NCBI GenBank assembly: GCA_947589135.1
Contig: CANPZT010000074.1
Location: 1-5,753, forward strand
DNA length: 5,753 bases
Reading direction: 5' to 3'
Source of the DNA: an uncultured Clostridia bacterium
GTDB taxonomy: Bacteria; Bacillota; Clostridia; TANB77; CAG-508
This document shows positions 1 through 4,768 of this stretch, in pieces. Made by a program: the position numbers and the translations under genes. How positions within the stretch are numbered: position 1 is the first letter of the stretch; every line of letters begins with the position of its first letter. The notes under the pieces were generated by a model. It did no database searches and was not told the DNA's origin. It was given only the letters and a program-made list of their open reading frames with translations.

Positions 1-351
1 CATGCAGAAGAAGAAAAAAACAAAGGCCTAGCATCTGCACCAAATGGAATTATTGGATTTGAAACAGCATTACCAGCAGAAATAATGAATTTAGTAGACA
101 CAGGAGACTTAAGTTATTTAGATTTAGTAAGACTAACATCATATAATCCAGCTCAATTATTAAAAATAGATAGAGGAACAATTGAAGTAGGAAAGATAGC
201 AGATATTACAATTTTTGACCCAAATCAAGAATATGTATACACAAAAGAAATGGTAGTATCAAAATCAAAAAATAGCCCATTTATTGGTAAAAAATTAAAA
301 GGAAAAGTAAAATACACTATAGTCAGTGGAAAAATAGTATATGAGGGATAA
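1..351 (+). CDS. pyrC: Dihydroorotase, C-terminal part (5' end outside window)
   Basis: Dihydroorotase is a cytoplasmic zinc amidohydrolase that interconverts carbamoyl-aspartate and dihydroorotate, the third step of de novo UMP synthesis. The reading frame is open from base 1 and gives 116 residues before TAA; the family is usually about 425 residues, so roughly the last quarter is present. The first residues, HAEEEK, match the tail of the family's conserved DHAPH-x-EEK segment. They are followed by APNGIIGFETALP (residues 13-25), which corresponds to the family's P-x-GI-x-G-x-ETA signature. NPAQLLKI and the GTIEVGKIADITIFDP stretch (residues 49-74), then SPFIGKKLKGKV, are the usual C-terminal beta-sandwich elements of this family. 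ATG codons inside the frame, such as that at 85, are internal methionines and not the start. The gene leads into pyrF, so it is part of the same pyrimidine operon. The zinc-binding HxH motif is upstream and cannot be checked. Confidence 0.93.
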   Translation, partial: HAEEEKNKGLASAPNGIIGFETALPAEIMNLVDTGDLSYLDLVRLTSYNPAQLLKIDRGTIEVGKIADITIFDPNQEYVYTKEMVVSKSKNSPFIGKKLKGKVKYTIVSGKIVYEG

Positions 352-405
352 GGTAAGGAATAAAAATTACTAGGAATTAAAAAAACGGGAAGAGAGGAAA
401 GATAA

Positions 406-1285
406 CCAACAGTAATAGGACTAGACCCAAGGTATGAAATGTTACCAAAATGTGTAACAGATAAATACCCTAAAACATTAGAAGGAGTGGCAGAAGCAAT
501 TATTGAATTTAATAAATCTTTAATAGATGCAACATATGAAATTATTCCAGCAATAAAGCCACAAATAGCTTTCTATGAAATGTATGGAATACCAGGAATG
601 AAAGCATTTAAAGAAACTTGTAGATATGCAAAAGAAAAAGGAATGATAGTAATTGCAGACATTAAAAGAGGAGATATAGGTTCAACTGCAACACGGATAT
701 TCTAATGCTTTTTTAGGAAGAACAATAATAGGAGAAAATGAAGAAGCTATTTATGATGTTGACTTTGTTACAGTTAATCCATACATGGGAACTGACTGCG
801 TAAAACCATTTATTGATGATTGTAAAAAATATGGAAAAGGTATATTTATTTTAGTAAAAACTTCTAATCCTTCTTCAGGAGAATTACAAGATTTAAAATT
901 ACAAAATAATAAAGAAGTATATGCACAAGTAGCAGAATTAGTAGAAAAGTGGGGAGAAGATTTACGAGGAGAATATGGATATAGTAGTGTTGCAGCAGTT
1001 GTTGGAGCAACATATCCTGAACAATTATCTCAAATAAGAGAAATTGCACCACATACTTATTTCTTAATACCAGGTTATGGAGCACAAGGAGGAAAGGCAA
1101 GTGATATAGCTCTAGGATTTGATAAAAATGGCTTAGGAGGAATTGTAAATGCTTCTAGAAGCTTAATGTGTGCTTATAAATCTGATAGATGGAAAGATCA
1201 ATTTAAAGAAGAAGATTATGCAAAAGCTACAAAAGCAGAAGCTTTAAGAATGAAAGAAGAATTAAATCAAGCAATTTTTAATTAA
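406..1285 (+). pseudogene. pyrF: Orotidine 5'-phosphate decarboxylase (type 2), frameshifted and with a disrupted 5' end
   Basis: OMP decarboxylase converts OMP to UMP, the last step of the pathway. The protein is split over two frames. Frame 1 (406-693) encodes PTVIGLDPRYEMLPK and ends in the catalytic D-x-K-x-x-D motif within ADIKRGDIGST (Asp 658-660, Lys 664-666, Asp 673-675). It hits TAA at 703-705. The homology resumes in frame 2 at 695 (GYSNAFLGR, VTVNPYMGTD) and runs to TAA at 1283-1285. Frame 2 carries the phosphate-binding PGYGAQGG (1070-1093) and NASRS (1148-1162). One extra base at about 694 explains the shift. Joined, the parts give about 292 residues, close to the roughly 300-310 of the type 2 family once a short N-terminus is added. 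That N-terminus is not readable: TAA (403-405) lies directly upstream in frame. The first ATG in frame (439) would drop the conserved strand-1 GLDP aspartate. It follows pyrC and precedes pyrK. Gene identity is very secure; whether the lesions are real or sequence errors is open. Confidence 0.85.
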
Positions 1286-1381
1286 TATAACTATATAATT
1301 TATTTAAATATATTATAATAACTACTCAATTTATAATAAAAAAATGAAAATATCGAGAATAATGTATTAATTTATAGTAAT

Positions 1382-1387
1382 AGGAGG
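1382..1387 (+). promoter_or_regulatory. Ribosome binding site of pyrK
   Basis: A perfect AGGAGG lies 8 bases before the ATG at 1396. It lets pyrK initiate translation independently even though the upstream pyrF frame is broken. The rest of the 110-base pyrF-pyrK gap is almost pure A/T, with no convincing terminator or promoter. Confidence 0.8.
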
Positions 1388-1395
1388 AAACAAAA

Positions 1396-2187
1396 ATGGC
1401 AAAACAAGAACAAGCCAAATTAATGAAAAAAGAACAATTAAAATCAGACATATACAAATTTAGTGTGCAAGCACCAGAAATTGTAAAAGAAGCAAAGCCA
1501 GGCAATTTTATAGAAATAAGAGTATCAGACCAAACAGAACCATTTTTAAGAAGACCAATCAGTATTTATAATTTAGAAAAAGAAAATGGCATACTTGAAT
1601 TTATTTTTCAAGTAAAAGGAAAAGGAACAGAAATTCTATCAAAAAAGAAAGAAAATGACTTAATAGATATTATTGGACCATTGGGATATGGAACCTTTAA
1701 ATATGATCAATATAGAAACTTAGGAATTATAGGTGGAGGAATAGGAGTATTCCCTTTATATGAGTTAGCTAAATGTGCAAAAAAAGACAATAAAAATGTT
1801 AATACCTATTTAGGATTTAGAAATAAAGATTATGTTGTACTAGAAGACGAATTTCAAAGTGTATCAAATTATTTAACAATAACAACAGATGATGGAAGCT
1901 ATGCTAAACAAGGTTTTGCCATTAACTTTTTAGAAAAAGATATAGAAGAAGGAAAAATAGATGCTATTTATGCTTGTGGACCATTGCCAATGTTAAAAGC
2001 AGTACAAAAATTAGCAATTGAAAAAAATATTCCATGTCAAATTTCTTTAGAAGAAAAAATGGGATGTGGATTAGGTGTATGTCTAGGATGTGCTGTAAAA
2101 ACAGCAAAAAGTTCTAAAGATGCTCCTGAATACTGGCATGTTTGCAAAGCAGGACCAGTTTTCCAAGCAAAGGATGTAGAAATTTAA
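1396..2187 (+). CDS. pyrK: Dihydroorotate dehydrogenase B, electron transfer subunit
   Basis: PyrK is the FAD- and [2Fe-2S]-containing subunit that takes electrons from the FMN of PyrD and gives them to NAD+ in a cytoplasmic PyrD2-PyrK2 complex. The 263-residue product has normal length for the family (about 255-265). An N-terminal ferredoxin-reductase-like FAD barrel carries RRPISIY at residues 52-58, the flavin-binding motif, and GPLGYGTF at 94-101. The NAD-binding domain has GGGIGVFPLYELAK (113-126) and CGPLPML (194-200). The C-terminal cluster uses Cys224, Cys229, Cys232 and Cys250, a C-x4-C-x2-C-x17-C arrangement; the last spacer is a little longer than the roughly 12-14 I recall from Bacillus subtilis PyrK. 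The start ATG is fixed by AGGAGG 8 bases upstream. The gene sits 92 bases before pyrD, its obligate partner, which supports the specific call over other ferredoxin reductase family members. Confidence 0.96.
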   Translation: MAKQEQAKLMKKEQLKSDIYKFSVQAPEIVKEAKPGNFIEIRVSDQTEPFLRRPISIYNLEKENGILEFIFQVKGKGTEILSKKKENDLIDIIGPLGYGTFKYDQYRNLGIIGGGIGVFPLYELAKCAKKDNKNVNTYLGFRNKDYVVLEDEFQSVSNYLTITTDDGSYAKQGFAINFLEKDIEEGKIDAIYACGPLPMLKAVQKLAIEKNIPCQISLEEKMGCGLGVCLGCAVKTAKSSKDAPEYWHVCKAGPVFQAKDVEI

Positions 2188-2262
2188 AAATATAATTATG
2201 CAAAATTTAAAGAAATAGATAATTTTATAAAAATATTTATCTTATATTAAAAATAATAGAAT

Positions 2263-2268
2263 GGAGGT
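2263..2268 (+). promoter_or_regulatory. Ribosome binding site of pyrD
   Basis: GGAGGT lies 11 bases before the ATG at 2280, slightly long but usable spacing. An ATG overlapping this site (2261) is closed by TAA after five codons, so 2280 is the real start. The remaining pyrK-pyrD gap is A/T-rich and shows no convincing promoter or terminator, consistent with co-transcription. Confidence 0.75.
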
Positions 2269-2279
2269 ACTAAAATAAA

Positions 2280-3188
2280 ATGAATACGAAAGTAAATTTA
2301 GCAGGAATAGAAATGAAAAATCCAGTAACAGTAGCATCAGGAACATTTGGATATGGAAGAGAATATAGTGATTTTTTTGATTTAAGTAAATTAGGTGGAA
2401 TAATTACAAAAGGTACTTCATTAAAACCAAGAAGTGGAAACAAACCATCTAGAATATGTGAAACAGCAAGTGGAATGCTAAATAGTATAGGGCTTCAAAA
2501 TCCAGGAGTAGAATATTTTGCAGAAAATGATTTACCATTTCTTAGAAAATTTGATACTGCAGTTATTGTAAATGCATGTGGGAGTAGTATTGATGAATAT
2601 GTTGAACTTTGTAAAATTTTAAATACACTAGATATTGATGGTGTTGAATTAAATTTATCTTGTCCTAATGTAAAAGCAGGATGTATGGCTTTTGGGAATA
2701 CATATGAAGGTGTAAAACAAGTAACAAGTGAAGTAAGAAAAGTATTAGATAAACCTCTTATTGTAAAACTAACTCCAAATGTAACAGATATTGCATCTAT
2801 TGCAAAAGCAGTAGAAGATGCAGGAGCTGATGGTGTTTCATTAATAAATACATTATTAGGAATGAAAATAGACATTGATAAAAGAAAACCATTTTTAGCA
2901 AATAATACTGGTGGACTTTCTGGACCAGCAATCAAACCGGTTGCTGTTCGTATGGTTTATCAAGTTGCTCAAGCAGTTAATATTCCGATTCTTGGTATGG
3001 GTGGAATTGTAAATGGGGAAGATGCAATTGAATTTATGTTAGCAGGTGCAAATGCTATTTCAATTGGCGCAGGAAACTTTATTGATCCATACACAAGTAT
3101 TAATACAATAAAAGGGATAGAAGATTATATGAAAAAGCATAATATTGATGACATAAACAGTATTGTTGGAACTGTTCAAATGAATTAG
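2280..3188 (+). CDS. pyrD: Dihydroorotate dehydrogenase, class 1B catalytic subunit
   Basis: This FMN-containing TIM-barrel enzyme oxidises dihydroorotate to orotate in the cytoplasm and passes electrons through PyrK to NAD+. The 302-residue product has full family length. Visible motifs are TKGTS (43-47, FMN lysine), NSIGLQNPG (68-76), the active-site loop NLSCPNVKAG (125-134) with the catalytic base Cys128 typical of class 1 enzymes, KLTPNVTD (163-170), SLINTLLGM (187-195), GGLSGPAIKP (211-220), and GMGGI with SIGAGNF (239-243, 261-267) for the FMN phosphate. Cysteine as catalytic base separates it from class 2 membrane enzymes, which use serine, and the adjacent pyrK makes class 1B (PyrDB) near certain. 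Residues 98-103 read NACGSS where I would expect an alanine- or valine-glycine-rich segment without cysteine; this is a small variation. It is the last gene of the pyrimidine cluster; no strong terminator follows. Confidence 0.97.
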   Translation: MNTKVNLAGIEMKNPVTVASGTFGYGREYSDFFDLSKLGGIITKGTSLKPRSGNKPSRICETASGMLNSIGLQNPGVEYFAENDLPFLRKFDTAVIVNACGSSIDEYVELCKILNTLDIDGVELNLSCPNVKAGCMAFGNTYEGVKQVTSEVRKVLDKPLIVKLTPNVTDIASIAKAVEDAGADGVSLINTLLGMKIDIDKRKPFLANNTGGLSGPAIKPVAVRMVYQVAQAVNIPILGMGGIVNGEDAIEFMLAGANAISIGAGNFIDPYTSINTIKGIEDYMKKHNIDDINSIVGTVQMN

Positions 3189-3284
3189 TTTACAATGTAA
3201 TTTTTATCTTTACTATTTGCTATTAATAAAATATATTAAATTTTTTAAAATGAAAGCAAGCATAAAAATAATAGTTTTACAATA

Positions 3285-3308
3285 TTATAAAAATAATTAT
3301 AAAAATAA
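3285..3308 (+). repeat. Perfect tandem repeat, two 12-base copies, just upstream of a promoter
   Basis: TTATAAAAATAA occurs twice head to tail (3285-3296 and 3297-3308) and stops two bases before the -35 box at 3311. The position and A/T composition fit an UP element contacted by the RNA polymerase alpha subunit. In DNA this A/T rich the repeat could also be a chance or slippage product. Confidence 0.6.
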
Positions 3309-3310
3309 TA

Positions 3311-3339
3311 TTGACATGTGACAAAAAACGACATAAAAT
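3311..3339 (+). promoter_or_regulatory. Sigma-A-type promoter of the DUF975 gene
   Basis: A perfect -35 TTGACA (3311-3316) and a -10 TAAAAT (3334-3339, one mismatch) are separated by the ideal 17 bases. A perfect TATAAT at 3339-3344 is also present, but its 22-base spacing makes it the less likely partner. Transcription should begin near 3346, giving a leader of about 25 bases that is mostly ribosome site. It makes the downstream gene transcriptionally independent of pyrD. Confidence 0.75.
3321..3333. repeat. Intergenic 13-base motif, copy 1
   Basis: ACAAAAAACGACA fills most of the spacer between the -35 and -10 boxes of the DUF975 promoter. It is identical to 4704-4716 and differs by one inserted T from 4083-4096. 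Its reverse complement begins TGTCG, the core of the Spo0A box (TGTCGAA). A protein bound here would block polymerase. The regulatory role is inference. Confidence 0.5.
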
Positions 3340-3371
3340 ATAATTTATAAAATAAAAGGAGGAGTTTTATT

Positions 3372-3944
3372 ATGACAAGAGCAGAATTAAAATCATCAGC
3401 AAAAGAACAGATATCAGGTAAAATAGGAATTTTATTTGTAATGTTCTTAATTATTTTTGCTATTATGTTTGTATGTGTATTTGTACCATTAATAGGAGGT
3501 ATTGCTACATTTATAATTACACCAGCATTTTCATTATCTCTTTGCATGATATATTTAAAACTTACAAAAAAAGAAGATATAGCAGTTGGTGATGTATTTT
3601 CAGGATTCAACAAAACAGGTAAAGCTTTATGGTTAAATATTCTTATTAGTATATTTACATTCTTATGGACTTTACTATTAATTATACCAGGAATTATTAA
3701 ACAATATGCATATTCAATGGCTTTCTACATATTAGCAGACAATCCTGAACTTACTGCTAGAGAAGCTTTATCAAAAAGTAAAGAAATAATGAATGGACAT
3801 AAATGGGATTTATTTGTATTAAGATTATCTTTCTTCTGGTGGTATCTATTATCAGGAATTACTTTTGGAATTGCATCAATATATGTTGTACCATATATCA
3901 GTGCAACAACTGCTAATTTTTATAATTCAATTAAAGAAGCATAG
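3372..3944 (+). CDS. DUF975 family small integral membrane protein, function unknown
   Basis: The 190-residue product is recognised as DUF975, a family common in low-GC Firmicutes with no established function. It opens with the family's cytoplasmic TRAELKSSAKEQISGK amphipathic start. Hydrophobic segments follow at roughly residues 17-40, 42-62, 86-112 and 147-176, giving about four membrane spans. The most diagnostic stretch is PGIIKQYAYSMAFYILADNP (106-125), then LTAREALSKSKEIMNGHKWDLF (127-148), and the end VVPYISATTANFYNSI (172-187), all characteristic of the family. There is no cleavable signal peptide; insertion would use the first membrane span. AGGAGG (3357-3362) lies 9 bases before the ATG. 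It has its own promoter and terminator and so appears to be a single-gene transcript, unrelated to the pyrimidine and hydrogenase genes beside it. I propose no biochemical role. Confidence 0.88.
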   Translation: MTRAELKSSAKEQISGKIGILFVMFLIIFAIMFVCVFVPLIGGIATFIITPAFSLSLCMIYLKLTKKEDIAVGDVFSGFNKTGKALWLNILISIFTFLWTLLLIIPGIIKQYAYSMAFYILADNPELTAREALSKSKEIMNGHKWDLFVLRLSFFWWYLLSGITFGIASIYVVPYISATTANFYNSIKEA

Positions 3945-3960
3945 AAATATAATACAATTT

Positions 3961-4005
3961 AAACACTTTTATTTGGATGGAAACATTTAAATAAAAGTGT
4001 TTTTT
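3961..4005 (+). terminator. Intrinsic terminator after the DUF975 gene
   Basis: AAACACTTTTATTT (3961-3974) pairs perfectly with AAATAAAAGTGTTT (3989-4002): 14 base pairs around a 14-base loop, running straight into a T tract (4000-4005). It begins 17 bases after the stop codon. Because the stem is mostly A/T its strength rests on length; its outer AAA/TTT pairs would also give an A-tract/T-tract terminator on the opposite strand, but no gene points that way here. Confidence 0.88.
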
Positions 4006-4082
4006 GCAATTTAGTTGAAAAGATTTATCATTATATATTTAATAATTTTATTTAACACAAGTTATGAAACAAAACTCAACTA

Positions 4083-4096
4083 ACAAAAAATCGACA
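4083..4096. repeat. Intergenic 13-base motif, copy 2 (one inserted T)
   Basis: ACAAAAAATCGACA lies 26 bases upstream of the -35 box of the hndA promoter. Its reverse complement TGTCGAT matches 6 of 7 bases of the Spo0A box TGTCGAA, the best match of the three copies. Binding upstream of -35 would fit activation, binding within a promoter spacer (copy 1) repression. Both are inferences. Confidence 0.45.
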
Positions 4097-4122
4097 CAAA
4101 AACACAAAATTTTCAAAAAATA

Positions 4123-4151
4123 TTGTATAAAAATTTTTAGTTTGATATAAT
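4123..4151 (+). promoter_or_regulatory. Sigma-A-type promoter of the hnd operon
   Basis: -35 TTGTAT (4123-4128) and a perfect -10 TATAAT (4146-4151) are separated by exactly 17 bases. It follows the DUF975 terminator and precedes hndA, so it most likely drives hndA and hndC. Transcription would start near 4158, leaving a leader of about 35 bases. Confidence 0.8.
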
Positions 4152-4156
4152 CAAAC
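4140..4156. promoter_or_regulatory. Operator-like palindrome over the hnd -10 box
   Basis: GTTTGA-TATAA-TCAAAC is a perfect inverted repeat of 6-base arms around a 5-base centre, centred on the -10 box. A repressor dimer here would occlude polymerase. It does not match the Rex consensus (TTGTTAA-N4-TTAACAA), the redox regulator one would first suspect for a hydrogenase operon. The regulator, if any, is unidentified. Confidence 0.45.
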
Positions 4157-4193
4157 CAACTGAGTAATATACATTATTAAAAGGAGGTTTAAT

Positions 4194-4697
4194 ATGCAAG
4201 AAAACAATCAAAAAGAGCAAAAATGTTGTTGTGGAGAAGAAAAAAAAGATAAATTTTTAGAGGAGCTTTTTTCAACATATAAACCAATAAAAGATAACTT
4301 AATTCAAATGCTAAATGAAATTCAAGAACATTATGGATATGTTCCAATGTGGGTACAAAAGGAACTATCAGAATTTTTATCAATTCCCATGGCCGAAATA
4401 TATGGTGTCGTAACATTCTATTCTAGATTTTCACTAAAACCAAAAGGAAAATACAATATATCAGTATGCTTAGGAACAGCATGCTTTGTAAAAGGTTCTC
4501 AAAAAATTATGGATAGACTATTGGAGAGATTGAAAATTCAACCAGGAGAAACAACACCAGATGGAAAATTTTCAATAGAAGAAACAAGATGTGTAGGAGC
4601 ATGTGGTCTAGCACCAGTATTTACAATCAATGGCGAAGTATATGGAAAAGCAACTGTTCAAAAATTAGATCAAGTATTAGATGAGTTAATGAAATAA
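4194..4697 (+). CDS. hndA: HndA/NuoE-like [2Fe-2S] subunit of an NAD(P)H-linked hydrogenase
   Basis: The 167-residue product is a thioredoxin-fold [2Fe-2S] protein of the NuoE family (24 kDa subunit). It relays electrons beside the FMN/NAD(H) subunit in complex I and in cytoplasmic NAD(P)-linked or bifurcating [FeFe]-hydrogenases (HndA, HydC). A helical N-terminal domain (about 20-80) includes the family's LIQMLNEIQEHYGYVP (36-51) and IPMAEIYGVVTFYSRF (64-79). The cluster ligands are Cys92 and Cys97 in VCLGTAC and Cys133 and Cys137 in RCVGACGLAP. AAGGAGG (4181-4187) lies 6 bases before the ATG. An unusual feature is Cys11-Cys12-Cys13 in a charged N-terminal tail, outside the cluster. Followed 71 bases later by an HndC/HydB-like gene, it is better read as a hydrogenase subunit than complex I, because that flavoprotein carries a fused N-terminal [2Fe-2S] domain. 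Formate dehydrogenase modules use the same pair and cannot be excluded. Confidence 0.88.
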   Translation: MQENNQKEQKCCCGEEKKDKFLEELFSTYKPIKDNLIQMLNEIQEHYGYVPMWVQKELSEFLSIPMAEIYGVVTFYSRFSLKPKGKYNISVCLGTACFVKGSQKIMDRLLERLKIQPGETTPDGKFSIEETRCVGACGLAPVFTINGEVYGKATVQKLDQVLDELMK

Positions 4698-4703
4698 AAT
4701 AAT

Positions 4704-4716
4704 ACAAAAAACGACA
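4704..4716. repeat. Intergenic 13-base motif, copy 3
   Basis: ACAAAAAACGACA between hndA and hndC is identical to copy 1 at 3321-3333, and both run on into AAAATA-like sequence (copy 1 has one extra T). No promoter is evident beside it, so here it may have no regulatory role or may act at the RNA level. Confidence 0.45.
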
Positions 4717-4720
4717 AAAT

Positions 4721-4756
4721 ACTTGAGACAAATGAAGACTGTCCCAAGTGTCTCAA
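4721..4756 (+). promoter_or_regulatory. Alternative RNA hairpins directly upstream of the hndC ribosome site
   Basis: TTGAGACA (4723-4730) pairs perfectly with TGTCTCAA (4749-4756). The same left arm, extended to ACTTGAGACA (4721-4730), can instead pair 9 of 10 with TGTCCCAAGT (4740-4749) around a 9-base loop. The two right arms are near-repeats of each other, so the structures exclude one another. The longer one ends inside the AAAGGAGGT ribosome site (4755-4763). With no T tract after it, this is not a terminator; tuning of hndC translation or mRNA processing is possible but inferred. Confidence 0.5.
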
Positions 4757-4768
4757 AGGAGGTATTGA

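Noticed and set aside
864..1100. 78-codon minus-strand frame opposite pyrF
   Set aside because: Leucine-rich and low in complexity, as expected from the complement of A-rich coding DNA; the + strand clearly encodes OMP decarboxylase.
1341..1377. Short ATG-started frame of eight codons in the pyrF-pyrK gap
   Set aside because: No ribosome site precedes it and it is too short to support; the AGGAGG nearby serves pyrK.
2215..2248. AGATAA/TTATCT inverted repeat in the pyrK-pyrD gap
   Set aside because: Only six pairs, nearly all A/T, with no T tract; expected by chance at this composition.
2495..2935. 146-codon open frame on the minus strand within pyrD
   Set aside because: It lies wholly opposite a confidently identified gene and has no family resemblance; it is a shadow of the pyrD codon pattern.
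3189..3210. Possible terminator after pyrD (TTAC-AAT-GTAA followed by T residues)
   Set aside because: A 4-base A/T-rich stem is far too weak; I could not find a credible terminator for the pyrimidine operon in this gap.
3245..3613. 122-codon minus-strand frame across the DUF975 promoter and gene start
   Set aside because: It overlaps a well-supported gene and promoter, and its predicted protein shows no recognisable family.
4053..4064. TAAC-N4-GTTA inverted repeat upstream of hndA as a Rex site
   Set aside because: The half-sites are in the opposite orientation to the Rex consensus (GTTAA-N4-TTAAC), and a 4-base arm is not significant here.
4011..4083. TTAGTTGA and TCAACTAA inverted repeat, 57 bases apart
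   Set aside because: An 8-base A/T-rich match across an intergenic region of this size is plausible by chance, and the long loop makes a functional stem unlikely.
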